The notes: generated by a model from the letters alone, not told the origin. A DNA stretch of 64,000 nt from Welwitschia mirabilis (GCA_051453625.1 JBOZIK010000001.1:158519170-158583169); one strand, 5' to 3'. Positions 1 through 13,998 are shown, numbered from the stretch's first letter. Numbers and translations: made by a program.

Positions 1-1505
1 CTAGTTACATCATAGCTGGTTGTGGTGTTTAATAGGGCTTATGTTATTTCATACAACAGATGACCCCATGCACCATGTACTAGAAAGTACCACATCAATG
101 ACTAGCCTATTGAGTGCTTAATAAGTATGTTTGTTGGGTTTACTTATATGTGTTATGGGTCAGGCAGACAACATTTTACATGCCTTATAGGGTATAAAGT
201 CAGTTGAAACCATACTAATATTAATACACTAAAGCAACAAGCATCAACTCATTCATATGTGGGGTAGAAAGCCAACTAATAAATTGGAATAGAATAAGTA
301 GAAACCGTGATATTCACTAGCCGTTACCCTAAATCCCACCTAGGTATGAAGACATACATGGTATGCACACGCCCATAGGGGCCCAAAGAGTAGACACAGG
401 TCAACCTCATACATGTTCTGGCTTTTAATAAATATGCATACACATGATGCTTCAACTTCCCAACAAAAGCAAATCCATCTACATAAGCCCTCATTCCAAC
501 TACACTAGTTCAAGCTCTTTATTAATGTCATTGCTTAGGTGGGTTTTGTCTGTCTTTTCTTTATAGGAATGTATTAGTAGTCAGCGTAACCAACATACAA
601 CATATACTATAGTCAAGAATGATGGATATGCATGTATTGAAGGGTTTACAAGCTCCATACGACGTGTTGTAATCATGGAGGTACTGTATAACCAGGAACA
701 ATTAAGTAGGAAGGAGTAAAACCATATGCTAGTTGGATTTTATAGCATGACATGCTGCTCTAATGGCTTGATCTGAGGTATGACCTACTACCTAACTTAT
801 AATACCATATCTTCCAAAACAAAGTTGTGTACCATCTATTTTGTGCTACGAGGCTAGACGTCCAATATAGGAATGCGGATCACTTACATGGCGGAATGGG
901 TGGTTTAAAATCCTAAACTATTAAAGAACATGCCCATAACTTGAAACTGAACAGGAAGCCAATATCACCTACCCGTTACAACAAATATGGGCTTCTTTTC
1001 TAAGTCTCATATTGATGGTCAGCCTACTAGCTAGGACATGAGAATAGGGCGATCGTGATATGTACAATGCATTTACACATGGTAATGAAACACTAGCTAC
1101 TATCAATCTTCAACTGGTCCCCTTATCGGTTATATCAGAGCACCCATCAAGCGCACCATCAAATAAAAGCTAGTTCCGCTAAGAGTAGCTAGTAGCCACT
1201 ATTCATATAACAACCCTTTAGACTACCTCTCAGACCACCCTTTACCACCACTTCCAGATTTGGACATAGGTATAATTTATCTATTTGCCATATATTCGCT
1301 AGGTGTTTATGGAATATTACTGGCAGGTTGGTTCAGTAATGGCGGGAATGTCCATTCGGTCTCCTATGATATTAGGACTGGTGGGTCTTTAATTGATTTA
1401 TGCAATAGGTGCTGAACTTCCCATAGCTTCAACAATCTTATGAATCACTTATGACTCAGGTTGTTTTGGAGATGCATGGGGTCTTCTATAACTGACATCA
1501 CTTCC

Positions 1506-1813
1506 NNNNNNNNNNNNNNNNNNNNNNNNNNNNNNNNNNNNNNNNNNNNNNNNNNNNNNNNNNNNNNNNNNNNNNNNNNNNNNNNNNNNNNNNNNNNNNN
1601 NNNNNNNNNNNNNNNNNNNNNNNNNNNNNNNNNNNNNNNNNNNNNNNNNNNNNNNNNNNNNNNNNNNNNNNNNNNNNNNNNNNNNNNNNNNNNNNNNNNN
1701 NNNNNNNNNNNNNNNNNNNNNNNNNNNNNNNNNNNNNNNNNNNNNNNNNNNNNNNNNNNNNNNNNNNNNNNNNNNNNNNNNNNNNNNNNNNNNNNNNNNN
1801 NNNNNNNNNNNNN
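1506..1813. other. Assembly gap (308 N)
   Basis: Run of N within the higher-GC block. Frames drawn through it are not evidence of coding. Confidence 0.99.
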
Positions 1814-2126
1814 TGTAGGACGGGAATACGATAACGAAAGGCTGGAAGACGCTTCATCTCGCAGAGCGGGTCTGGTGTTAGACCTCTAGGTAGGGTGCAC
1901 CACCCCACCTACCCTCTATCGTGGAGGTTTCGTCCCTCGTACGTAAGTACCAGGATTGGGATATCCTGGAAGAGTATGCCACCCGCCAATCTCTTGGGCC
2001 ACGTTAACGATGTTAGTTTCGCCTCTTTAGACTAGGACAACGATCGAGGATGTCGCTGCCACGAACACGTACAGCTTCCCAGGACATAGGCTTAGACCTC
2101 CGGCCATAAACACGAGGCTGACAAGT

Positions 2127-2183
2127 TATGCATTCACTGGTCCTATATGCATTCACTAGTCCTATACGCATTCACCGGTCCTA
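2127..2183 (+). repeat. 19-bp tandem repeat, three copies
   Basis: Three head-to-tail copies of the unit tatgcattcactggtccta start at 2,127, 2,146 and 2,165. Copies two and three differ from the first at one and two positions. It is a short minisatellite with no coding sense. Confidence 0.9.
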
Positions 2184-2204
2184 GAGAACCAATGAGCGGT
2201 CTAG

Positions 2205-2286
2205 TCCCTCCTCGGCACATGGGGTTTATTGCTGTCTGTCTCTATTCCCTCCTCAGCACATGGGGTTTATTGATGCTCGTCTCTAT
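2205..2286 (+). repeat. 41-bp tandem repeat, two copies
   Basis: Two adjacent copies of a 41-bp unit start at 2,205 and 2,246. Both contain gcacatggggtttattg followed by a variable stretch and gtctctat. It lies 20 bp beyond the 19-bp repeat, so this segment shows repeated local slippage or duplication. Confidence 0.9.
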
Positions 2287-3723
2287 GACTAGGCGCCACA
2301 CACAAGCTTGTCAATCCAGGACGTACACACACATACGTCGTAAGCTAGGGGTTAAGAAAGCAACCGCCAGTAATGTCGAGTCGCATAGACAAGTTGGCCT
2401 AGCATGAAGACCAGCATAGTTATTGACGTACGGTGGGGCTCAACACCAGAATGGCCTCAGGAAGCCAGATACGGGAACCTGCCGAAAGGCAGCAGCTTCC
2501 TTCCTTACTGGGGGACCCTTTCCTAGCCCGTTCATGTAAGGTTATGTGCGAGCCTTTCAATAGGGCTGAAGTGCCGAGAAGGTTCACACCTTCGGTCTCG
2601 TCTTCATACATTGACAGGTAGGTATTCGAGGCACAAAGTGCATGCATCCTCAGTTAACCTGTGTGCAAAGTGTCCCAAGACAAACCAGCTAGAGTCTTCG
2701 TAGGTCTGTTGTTCGACTAGTAATTTCACATCAACGACGTGTGGTGTACTCAGCATACCACCAACCAGCAGAAGACGTGGGTTAACGGAATGATCATAAC
2801 ACCCCAGAGTGAGCCATCACGATGGAAACCACATGTCGTCACGTAGGGACACGGAAACAACTACCAACGTAAACGCAGTAGAGCTGGTATCGCCTTTACA
2901 CCACTCGTACTACGTAGTCAATCAGGATACCCCACCGTTTACTTGGGGTAGTTGTAGCACCCTGCTGAACCACAAGACTGAACCCGGCACCGAGTACTTA
3001 GTTGGGTGGCAAGCCAACCAATATAGAATAGACAGACCATGGGAATGGGAACCGTTTACCATGAAACCATTGGACATCTATGTGATATGATTCCTTTCTT
3101 TAAAACCCCACCCACTCGATACGAGTTTCGAAGACATCCTAGTGGTTCCTGATCTTATGTTGTATAGATAGATGCGCATCAGTTGATGTTCCATTAGATT
3201 GCGTGATTTTCTTACATTGACATCCATTCTAGCTATGCATACATGTCATCCACTTTATGAGTGTTTACCATGGTTAGTTAAGACATCATTTTCAAAGTGA
3301 ACTGCATCAATGATCTGGGGGAATATGGTACTCACATTGATGTCTATTCATTATTTATTGCATATCAGAGCCATGTTACCCTTGCTATACATGTGATCAT
3401 GTGCCTTATGCCTCTCAAATGCGAATCCTATAAGGAAAGATGCAAGCAGGACAATCGCGTATTCACCATATATATGGTAATTACACTAAAGTTACACTTA
3501 ATAAGCTAATAAGAAACCCTAATATCTACTATAGTTTGGAATAAAAAAGAACTAGAAATATCTGTATTAGCACCTTAATTTTTGATTGTGGTGGAAGATT
3601 AAAATTTAAACTCGATAGAGAAAATAATATTTGGGTTCATGCAAGTCGTTCAACCATATAAATAAACACTAAAGCTTAGTTTATACCTACGTATACGAAG
3701 TCGGTTCACTTGCTAGAGGAATG

Positions 3724-3808
3724 AGTGAAACCATAACTACACCCTTGATCCCTTCACTGCCTATGAAACATTATGTAATGTAATAAGTGGGCAGTAGTTA
3801 TGGTCACT
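3724..3808. repeat. Inverted repeat, about 20-bp arms
   Basis: The left arm at 3,724-3,744 contains accataactac. The right arm at 3,789-3,808 contains the complement gtagttatggt. Pairing extends outward with small bulges, with about 45 bp between arms. It could fold into a hairpin but has no neighbouring gene that would make it a terminator. Confidence 0.6.
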
Positions 3809-6800
3809 AGTTGTGAGGCGTTGATCGGTTCACTTAATACTGAACCAACACATCCCATACCCAGATGCACACTATGTATTAGGAGCACGTGTCTATAATC
3901 TATCTCTTGACAATTGGATAGGGAATTTATAAAAATGGCAACTGCCTTTTTTCAGGTTTGGTCCCTTCTCCCTTACAGGGTTACAGCTATAATTAGTCTT
4001 TTGATTAAATCTGTGTAGTTGACACTGGTGTTTTAGAGTTACAGAGAGGTGTTCCTGGGAACTATCCTGATCTGGGTTCTCAGATAGGTGTTGGTTAGCA
4101 CCTACTTGCCTACATATACACTTGAGCCAACACATCTGTGTAATCACTATTGAAATCAACAACATCAGATTGGGCCTCACTTAGCATAGTCTACTCACAT
4201 CTCAGTGTAAATGACGATACGTGACATGTCCTGTAAGGGTTCCTCTGTGTTGTCTTGGCTTAAGTACTATAGAGCTCTGACACATCCCACATATATAACC
4301 TAGACACGAAGGAGGAATCTAACTCTGCTCATGGGCAGTGGGGTCGTCTATCTATCTAATACTAACACAAACTTGAGCAAGGCAAGGGTACATGTAGATT
4401 CCCATCCTTTGTAATCCCTTCTTTTCCACATGAATGTTATGGAACCAGGATGGACTCGACGAGCATCAATAGGGGTCAAGGTGTTGGGAGGGATGAACTG
4501 GCTATTGCATCCACTATGTTGATGTTGGTCGCACACGTGCTTTCTATACTTAATGCACTAGGTACGTTGTCCAAGCATGATTCTACCTCCTACTATAGTG
4601 TGCATATGTATAGATGTGGTGTATGGAAAGCATGAGTTCGAAACCACTCGCACCAGAAGTTGACTATGTATCACGATAGAGACTTTGCCAGTGGTTCTAA
4701 TAAAATAGGGCAACTAAGTATTGAGACCACTTAATTTATTCTATATATGTTGATGGGTTTTGTAAAATTGGCTTTTGTAAAAGGAATTGCTCCCTTTGAG
4801 CTGTCTATTAGTAGCTAGTAACTCGTAAACTACAATTACATTGTCACTGAGTGCTATAACAGCACCTGTACATGTATGCAGAGATAGCAGAGAACATGGT
4901 CTAACATGCTTTCTACACATCTGCAGATGACAACATAAAGAGGAGAGACATGTTCGACTACCCTGAGTGGAAACCTGCGAGGGGTTAGCGTTGTGCACAA
5001 CCTAGTGTATGTGTGAGAAAATGGTTCCCTGGGCTAGTATATACCAAGTTGAAACCACTATTATGTGGCCTTGTAAATGTGATTGAAAACAACATATTAT
5101 CATGCTTCACCTGTAAATGATATTAACCAGTAATAAATATCTTAGAAAGATGTTCCCCCCATCCCATATTGCATTAGTGCTGGTGGCTAAAAAAAAGATT
5201 TTCTTGTACTTCCATGTATACATGTATGCATATCTGTATGGTCTCCAGTTGCCAACCAGATGGCCCTTGAACCCAATAACGAAAGGTATCAGAATGCACA
5301 GAATAACCAATTTGTTTAGTCTAGCCATATATAGATGCTCTAGATGGGCCAACATGGTTTGTTTAAGGTCTAAGGCACTGTTGTTGTGTGTTCATCTCAT
5401 ACATTGATCCTAGGATACCATTCCCATGTAGTTGAGTTTTTGAGAATCGTGGACCCTATAGCCACATATAACCAAAAAGAGAAAGTTTTTTGTCTCTTTT
5501 TTTTTCCTACAAATCTTTCAAATTCTCCAATGGCTGAGATGCTTAGTCGACTTTCCCCCTACACAAGGGTCTCAACTCCTCATGAGCAAGCAGAAAAGGG
5601 AGGAGGAAAGAGGCAAGTCCACTGTAGGTACTTTGGGCCCCTGACTCTAGTGGAACTTTTTGTTTTAAGGATTTCCCTAGCTAATGGTTACTGGTTAGCC
5701 AAGGTACATTGGTGATAGTTTGTAAAAAATTCAAAGTGCACGATTTCCATGCACAAAGACAAGCAACACCATCGGTGAGTCCACCTACGTGAGATGGCAA
5801 ACTTGAAATAACTAATGATTTAAAATTGCCATACTAAAGCACGTTGCTCTCCACGATCTAATGTAAGTATGTGTTAGGGCAGGAGGTGGGACTTGGAGCC
5901 TCACACTATACCATTACGTAAAGGATGGACATACCTCTATATAATTGAAGGCAGTTGGTAGTGAACCGAGTAGTCTAAGTTATGAATATTTGTGGGTCTA
6001 GCCCGAGGCAAGGAGTTGCAAGTCATTACGAGACAGATTTGCATATGTATGATGGATTTGTCTATGTGCCAGTCAGTGCTACTGGATCGGCTAGTCAGGT
6101 GTTACACCTCCTCTTCTGTAAATACCACTCTACTATATGCATACGGTATACAAATATGAGGGACATCCAAGATGGAATTATGTAAGCCTCTTCAATAAAG
6201 ATCTTTAATAATTATTCTTTTTAAGAACTAGAAAGATTTGTGCCAAAACGACTGATCTTCGGAACTGCGCACCAATAGGAGCACATCGATCCCGAACCCA
6301 TGTTTCTGTTATTAGTTGCTAGTAAAGTTACAGGTTGATCATGCTCTATGTGGCATTGTTGTTTAGGGTGTAGATAGTGTTATAGCCATAGTAAACTAAC
6401 TCAACAACCAGTGGTACCCCACCTTATATAACCGTAGTGGGGCTATGCTAGCCAAAGTTCCACATCAATGTGTTGTTATTTAGAAACTGCATAAATGACA
6501 GATACCAATGGTTACATACGGTGATGAATCAAGGACCCCTACCCCCACCTACATAAGCTAGCCCAGCTTTCCCAAAGTCCATTGATCAAGTCGGTGGGCC
6601 AGTAGTAATGGTTGGGTTACCACCCTATCCTATGCACGTTGATGCTCAACGCAATATCGTAACTGTGAGCCCTGCCCTATCCTATCATACAATGGTACTA
6701 AGTGACATACTGAGACTGTTTATTACATATGACTACATCCAACTATATGGTATTTCTTAATGACTAGTAATTTGATAGCCAGAGCTAGTGGATGAGTTCT

Positions 6801-7771
6801 ATATGGTTTATCATCTTATTGTGATAGTGCACCACAATCACATACCAGAACCATTGACTCCTACATCTGATTATACTGAGGTATTCCTACTAGATGGACT
6901 CCTATCCAAGCCGGAAGTGTACTTATGCTTAGTCATGTTATACTTAGTCAAAATATAAGATGCCATTTTAGAATTCCATTCATTTTCTTTTATACCCGAG
7001 ATGTTGGAGTAGGGTCACCTGGAGCTTATCTTAGATTGGAATTTGTTAAACTACTTGAGGCATGGTAATATGCCATGCCTAGCAGTCTATGTCAAGTGAT
7101 CGTACCTTTATTCTTCTCATCACTTAGAGGTAGAGACCCCCTGCCCATTGATCTAGCTATCAACCCTATGTAGGCATGATGCTTGATAACTTCACCCTCC
7201 GATTATGTAGTTGATATGGATCCTTTTTTTGTAGAGGTGATTTTCTCTTGTAAAGAACTCATTTCCATGCTATGGGTTGGTTGATGCCCTACAGCAGACG
7301 ATATTCTTTCTAACAAAGTGGAAATTTCACTCCCATTGTAGGAAAACCCGTAGATTGACTGACCCTACTAGCTTGATATCGGTTTTACTGACAGAAGGGT
7401 CATCTAATGGGAGCTGGGAAACCCCTGTCCACTGAACGGGGGCTACTTAGTTATATAAGTAGTTGTATTTGGTGGTAGGATTATAGTGGGTTTGAGAGGA
7501 GGGTTGAAGTTTAATAATACCCATGAGCAAATGGGTGTTAGCTGTGATCTGTGCTTGCTAGAAAGGCACTCACAACCCGGATCTTGTATACATATGAGCT
7601 ACTGCCACATGTACTAAGGAAAGGCATTAAAAGACATGATGAAACCAATAGCCAAGTCGGGACTAGCGTTACAGCATGAAACACAAGGTGCCATCTATTC
7701 ATAATGGCCAACTCATTGTAGAGAAACCTGTGGGTCTCTCGCATAAGCATGTGGAGTGTACGGGGGGGGGG

Positions 7772-7781
7772 NNNNNNNNNN
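7772..7781. other. Assembly gap (10 N) after a G run
   Basis: A homopolymer of at least ten G at 7,762-7,771 runs straight into ten N. This looks like sequencing or assembly failure in a G tract. It sits about 200 bp before the composition change near 7,995. Confidence 0.95.
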
Positions 7782-8039
7782 ATTCTAAATAGAAATCATT
7801 GATTATTGTTTGTGGCCTTAGGATAGTGGACACCTCAGTTGAGTATGTGGAACATACAAAAACTTTTATAGTGGACTGGTGTTGCATTTTCATTCCTTAA
7901 TAAACCTACTACCTATTTCATTTAACATAATAATTGTCATGGATCCTACTCTAGAACAGAAAGATCTACATCATGTTAACATTTTTTATGTTGAAAAAAG
8001 TGCTAAGCTAGAATATTATCTTTTTATTATTAATTAATA

Positions 8040-9110
8040 ACAAGTGAAATGTAGTTTGAAAACATTGTTTCATTCTTTTTCTAGATGCTAAAGAGTTTAA
8101 GTAATTTGATTATTGATTTTATGTTTCTTATTATTGTTTTCTATTTGAATTTTTATGAATTATTTTATAACATCCTCTAATGGTTTACTTTAAGGTTTAT
8201 TAAGTGCTTATGAACTAGAGGCTTCATTTTGTTAAGGATTCTAGGAAAATCTAAGATTTATTTTCCACTTCAGGTTATAATAATATTCATATTAGAATGA
8301 TGATTTATATTATTACCATTCTAAAAAGGCTCTTTAGATTACATTCTATTCACTTACTCATCCACTATATCTTTGTAAATTGTAATAGAGGGATATTCAT
8401 TTTTTTAATATTCAGTAGAAGTACATGTAGTAGGTTTACTAATCTTATGCTATTTAAACAACATAAGTTGATCTAATAATTTAATATGAAGTCTATTTTT
8501 CTATTCTATATGTTACCTCATCTAATTAATATATTCCTCAACTTGTGTTTTTAGAAGATTAAGTTTGATTAGCTAAATATTTGACTCTAGATGGTATTTT
8601 CCAATTCTATAATTTTAATCTACGTTTTCTAAATTATTCCAAGCTTGATTTGATTATTTAGATGTGAAGCTATCACAACTTATCATATCCATTAATTCCT
8701 ACTCTAGTATGTTATCTCTTCATAGAAAAAGTTCAATAATATCTAACTTTCAAAACCATATTAAGGACATCTCATTAGTAGATATTTAAAATGGTCACTT
8801 TATTAAAAGGTTCATTGTCTTATTCATGAAATTTCATAACTTTTTGCCTTATATTATTAGTTCTATATGCTGAAACATAATTTAGAGTTCTNNNNNNNNN
8901 NATTTAAGAAAAAAGGAAAAAGCTTCATTTTAACTAATTCATCTTCATCACCTATAGATTATATAATAGGTTTAAATTCTCTTAGATGTTCATAGGGATC
9001 CTTGGAATATAGGTTATAAATTTAGATAGAAAACTACTAATAGCAGGTTTTATTTCAATTTGTATTTGGAAATAGGATCATACAAGAAGGTGTAGATAAA
9101 CACTTAGGCT
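8040..9110 (-). pseudogene. gag remnant of a truncated OTA Ty3/gypsy element (H)
   Basis: Read on the minus strand, this is a decayed gag (capsid) polyprotein of the Athila/Tat type. Its N-terminal part has the pattern IEIKPAI, then DPYEHLREF (family: DPxxHLxxF), then LVKMKLFPFFL (family: LRLFPFSL) near 8,930-9,000. A second block after the 10-N gap has a decayed spacer, then PLEDVIK followed by a hydrophilic helix, the usual C-terminal signature of such gags, near 8,050-8,200. Stops and frameshifts are scattered through it. No protease or reverse transcriptase follows: the element stops near 7,995, where AT-rich DNA meets the higher-GC block. Its 5' LTR should lie to the right but I could not delimit it. 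The OTA assignment rests on these motifs. Confidence 0.65.
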
Positions 9111-12100
9111 TCCATAGAGTTTTTAAACATTCTCCTAGGTGATCCTTGATGAATACTATCTTTATTGATTTTAAATATGTTTAATTTAATTATACAAAAA
9201 AGTAAATAGTTTGATCAAAGACAAAGTCAAAGTCATTTATGAATCTCTTTGTTTCTCAAATTTCCTATGAAATTAGCTAGTAGTAGATATCATTTAATAA
9301 TGCATGAGAGATCAAGGTTAATAAAATTATTTTTGAGTTAAAACTATGGAAAAAATCAATGAAAATTACTAAAACATATAATTTAGAACTTTGATCAAGG
9401 AATCTTTTTAAAACATCTAAAGGTACTAGTTGGTTTTTAAATTTTTTGTTATAGAAATAGAAAATAACTTGAATGTAGAACTATTCTATTTATCATAACA
9501 TGAATGATAATTTTTTATTTTTTCAAACTTAAAATTTTTACACCACATAGTCTGTCAATAGCAAATCATATAAAACAATACATAAATTCTAGTAGACAAT
9601 GATTTGCAACTAGAATATACCTTTCATAGAACTTTCATAAATCCTTATATAAAAATAATATAGAATACACCTAGATAGAAGTGAGATCCAATGTACTAGA
9701 TTTTAATTTCAACTGAATAAACTAGGATTTATATTATAGGGTTAATCCTAATTTTTCTTCTATCATAAGAACTATAAATGTACTTCATAGCTCATAAAGA
9801 TTTATGAAAAGGATAGAATAATGTTGTAAATCAAAATGAATTTAAAAATTAAAATGAATAAAATTAATATTATGAAGAGATTGTCTTCCTAGGAATTAGA
9901 AATGATTGTTTGTAGGATAATATTCTAAGTAATTATAACATAAGTTAAATGTATTGCATTGTATACAAAGTAGATTTATGGAAAACTAACAAATTATTTA
10001 CTACAGATTTCAAACATTATAAAAGCAATAATATTTTATATGTTACATCTTATAAAGTAATGTAGGAAATATTATGATTACATAAGGTTAAATTCTAATA
10101 CACAAATCATCTAAATATTAATAATACATAGAAAGAATAAACATAAATGATAAATTTGTAAGAACTTTTGAAGTGGACTATTACATAACTAGTAATCATA
10201 ATTATATTAATGATTGAAGAAAAGATAAATGAAATTACAAATCAAAGTGCATTAACTAATTATGCAAACACTATAGTAAATATTAGTTTAGCATAAAAGT
10301 AAAGGCTTAGGCTTAATAAGGTAGATGCCTTATAAATCAATCATTTCATCATAACTAAGAAGAAAGAAATGAGGCTTAGATTCTTATTATGAAATAAATC
10401 CTTATTGTAATCATAAAGAATTTAGATATAGAATGAAAGAGTTCTAAAAATATGATGAAGTAATTAAATAAAAGATTATAAAAGATAATCCAAATATAAT
10501 GTTTAAGCCTTATGGTAAGCTCTTCTTTTATAGCCTTGATTAGGATTGTGAATAATATTGGCACATACATGATACATCCATGTTAATAATAGATGGTAAT
10601 TAAATGAATCTCCTTCAGAACATAAGATTTAGATGTGTAATCTTTTAGTCATCTTAAGCTCTAATTCATTGCTTTGATTGTACTAACTTGGGCACTTTAT
10701 TTTAAGATTAATCTAACAATTTACAAATTATTTAATAATCAATTTATAATAGAACCCAATTCTCCTATGAACATTAATGGCATCAATTACATTGTGCTAT
10801 TTAGTTTTTATAAAAGTTGCAAAACTAAAAATAACCTATAATTAGGATTTCAAGTATTAGTTATTTTTTATAACATTTTAAAATTTACAAGGATAAAAAT
10901 TAGTTAATGATTTTTCAATAATAAACATAATATTGATATATTAAAACATATTATTTACTAAAGTACCAAATATGTAATAATTCAAGTGTAAAGAGACATC
11001 CTTTTCCTATATTAAGCCTTTATCCATAATATCCTTGAAGATTTTTTTGGCTTCCTTATCCTTACTTCATTCTTGTTTCCTTCCCTTATCTATATTTTCA
11101 CGTCCTTTTTATATAGGAGGATTTTCCTGCTAAAGCTTCTCCTCCTCCTTAGCATGATAACTAGTCATTTACTCTTATTTTAAGCTTTTCACATTTGCCC
11201 CTTTCTTTTTCACCTCCTCAACACTAACTAAATTCCCCCCCAACATCTAGTATTAACATTAAAGAGAAAGAGATTAAATAAATGATAAACTATTATATGA
11301 TGATATTACATACAATTATTGCATTAAAGAAATATCATTTTTAGTTTGAAAAATTATTATATCCATAAGGAAGTAGTTGTTTTTTTTTTTTTTCAAAAAA
11401 TGGCTATCAAATTCTCATAAAAATGTTAAAGGTATATAAAAAATAAAAATTTTAAATGATGTTATTATGGTATTATAGCATGACTATATTAGAAGGTTAA
11501 CATTTTTAAATAACGAGGATATGTTTTAAGGATATAATGGGATCTAGACTATGAGTATTTTTGTAGTTTCTAGATTTTTCTTGTTTTCTCATCAATAAAA
11601 TATTTGTTCTTTTAGAGGAAAATAGTCTAAGATAAAGTACAAGATAAAGAAGATAAAATTTATAAAGAAGTATGATACAAAAACATACAAAAATGTCCAA
11701 CATAATCAGAAATCTCCAACATAAAATTTGATTGAAATCCATAACCTAATAAAAGCTTTATGAGGTAAATCTTGTATAAGGATGACATTCATCATATCAC
11801 AAAAATGTTACAATATAATAAGCATGATATTTATCTATACAATAATCCTAAATAAATAATTCTTTTATATCTTAAGGATTAATGATAAGTAAAACTTGAA
11901 TATTTGATGGCCAACTTCTAGATCAGTAGGAGTCACTCATGGGTTTTCACTTAACAAACCAAACTAATAACTGGTAAGTGAGATATGGCTTCACATGAGC
12001 TAACTTTTTCAAGAAGTTCAAACATATAATAACACCTAAGGTCATTTAGTGAATGAGATATGGTATCACAAAATTTATTCAAGTTAATTATGAAAAAAGG

Positions 12101-13998
12101 AGGAAAAAAAGGAAAGAAGAGAAAGAAAGTAAACAAGGAAAAAACATATATAAGAATACCTATGATAGATAAAGGGTTAGACCTGAAGGAATGATAAACC
12201 TCATCTAGCAAATGAGATATGGTTCTACATGAATTAAATTTTTCTAAAAAAATAGAATAAATGTGTATATAAGAAGATATATGATAAATGAAAAATTATA
12301 GCTAAGGAAATTGTAAACCTCATCCTGTCTTTATCATAATCAAGAGAAAATCATTACAAAAACTTAAAGTTCTAACATTTTATATAGGATGTTGTTGTCC
12401 TTTTGTTGGTATCATAAAAGTATAGCTATTGTTGAATTTTTCCCATCATCTATTGAAAGATTCTATTATGTAATGTTGAACTATAAATTTTATAAGCATT
12501 AATAAAAGGTAATCATATTATTTCCAAGAGAAAAAATATATTTATATATGTATATTTTTACTAATTATGACATAGGATACCTATAACTTTAGTTAGTAAG
12601 GTTATTATTATATTAATAAATGTACAACCGCATCCACTTGTAAAAGTAATATTAATAATTAATAAAGAAAAGAAGTATCTTACTTGAAAAATCCTAGCTC
12701 TAGATGTATAAATATAGCTTCATGCCTAATAAGGTGATTACTAGAATTATTATTATTATTATTCTATTAGAATAAAGACTATAATTTATGTATTGCTATT
12801 GTATATCATTTTCTCTATTTTTATCTTCCTTCTTAACTCTACCTTCATAAGTTAACTTAAAATATTAGTATTTATTAAATAATATCATAAATCAATTTTA
12901 GCATCAATTTATTTGTTCCCTCAAAATCTTGAGGAGGAAGGAAAAGTCTTTTAGAAATTTAGAACCATTTTTCATTCTAGACATATATTTTTAATAATGT
13001 TTATTACTTAGTTTTAGTATATTTTCATAAATTTTTAGTATCTTTTTAATCCCAAAATTGTCAAAGGGATAGAAGGAAGAAGAAGAATAAACATTAGAGT
13101 ATGAATTCATAAAAAAATAATTGTTTTATCTTAATAATTATCATTTCATAATTATAATTTTTTATAAGCATTTAAATGGAAATGTAGAAGCTAAGATTTT
13201 AAAGACTCTAACTTTGAATACTTTAGTTTTTAAGGAATTAGATGATGTAACTTGTAAATACTTAAGAAATTAAAAAATTTAATTTCAGTATTCTAGATTT
13301 TAAAGGCTTAAATAAAGTAATTCTTAAGCATTTGAATAATCAAATGCTTTAACATGTAAAGGATCGAACATCCTATCATGTGAATAAGTAGATGCTTGAG
13401 TTGTGAAATACTAATTAAATTCACAAAGAGAAATTAGATGCATATAAGTAATAAGATGCTTTAAGTGAGTTAAAATAACCAAAATGAGTTTTAACACCAA
13501 TAAAGATCTTCAATTATTAAAAATATTTGGATACTTAAGTAAAGATTTAGATACTTATGAAATTTTACAATTTTATTGTATGTATATCATAGTTAGCATT
13601 TTCCCATATGAAATACCTTAAATTCATTATTTAAATAGTGCAGTTATGAATTACTTATTGATAGTTATGTAACATATGAAAAAATGAAAATATATACTAA
13701 CACCAATCTACATCTCATAATACTTTACCTACTTCAAAAGAGAGATTCCAAGTCGTGATTGTAAACTTTAAGAGTCAAAAAGCATAAACTTATGTGGGTT
13801 TAAGATGTCTAATATTAGTGATACTATTTTACAAATAACAAAAAAATTATTAATTTAAATATAAATATTGGTATCATTTTGGATTCAAATCTATATAGTA
13901 TATGTGGTACAAAATATGTATTACAGTAGACTTATGTAAATGTATAGAGGTTACTTAGAAGAATATAATCATTTACTACCAAAAGCATGTGAAGAGGC
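9111..13998. other. AT-rich DNA without recognisable gene
   Basis: Very AT-rich, low in CpG, with only short chance frames. Part of it is probably the 5' LTR and flank of element H and other decayed repeats, but I found no boundary, primer site or protein motif to prove this. Apart from the tandem repeat at 11,977-12,330 I see nothing definite. Confidence 0.6.
11977..12330 (+). repeat. Degenerate tandem repeat, three unequal units
   Basis: The phrase gagatatgg followed by a cacat- or ctacat-like word and an aatttttc-like word recurs at about 11,980, 12,055 and 12,214. Units two and three also share a downstream block (tatataagaa, atgataaa, gtaaacctcatc-like words) ending near 12,208 and 12,328. 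Units are about 70, 160 and 120 bp and strongly diverged. Confidence 0.55.

Larger units (their letters stand above)
1..7771. other. Higher-GC block without recognisable genes
   Basis: This block is compositionally unlike the rest of the window: by eye about 40-45% GC with regular CpG (densest at 1,814-3,110), against well under 30% GC and scarce CpG beyond 8 kb. All open frames are short (109 codons or fewer outside the gap) and none shows a family motif I recognise. I saw no reverse transcriptase, integrase, transposase or LTR boundary, no tRNA-like fold and no long ORF. The longest clean frames (2,809-3,090 and 5,386-5,715 on +) look like chance frames. It may be unique intergenic DNA, an unrecognised non-autonomous element, or organelle-derived DNA; the sequence alone does not decide. 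Confidence 0.5.

Noticed and set aside
1461-1908. Frames of more than 130 codons on both strands
   Set aside because: They consist mostly of N from the gap at 1,506-1,813.
2420-2647. Overlapping open frames on both strands near 2.4-2.65 kb as a coding gene
   Set aside because: Mutually overlapping frames on opposite strands without motifs are typical of chance in GC-richer DNA.
2809-3090. A 93-codon open frame on + as a small gene
   Set aside because: No recognisable domain, no neighbouring exon or regulatory pattern, and similar chance frames occur on both strands of this higher-GC block.
1-7771. Organelle-derived insertion (NUMT or NUPT) for the higher-GC block
   Set aside because: GC would allow it, but I recognised no plastid or mitochondrial gene, tRNA or rRNA segment; left as an open question.
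11977-12330. CRISPR-like array
   Set aside because: Only three unequal, strongly diverged units without regular spacers, in a plant nuclear context.
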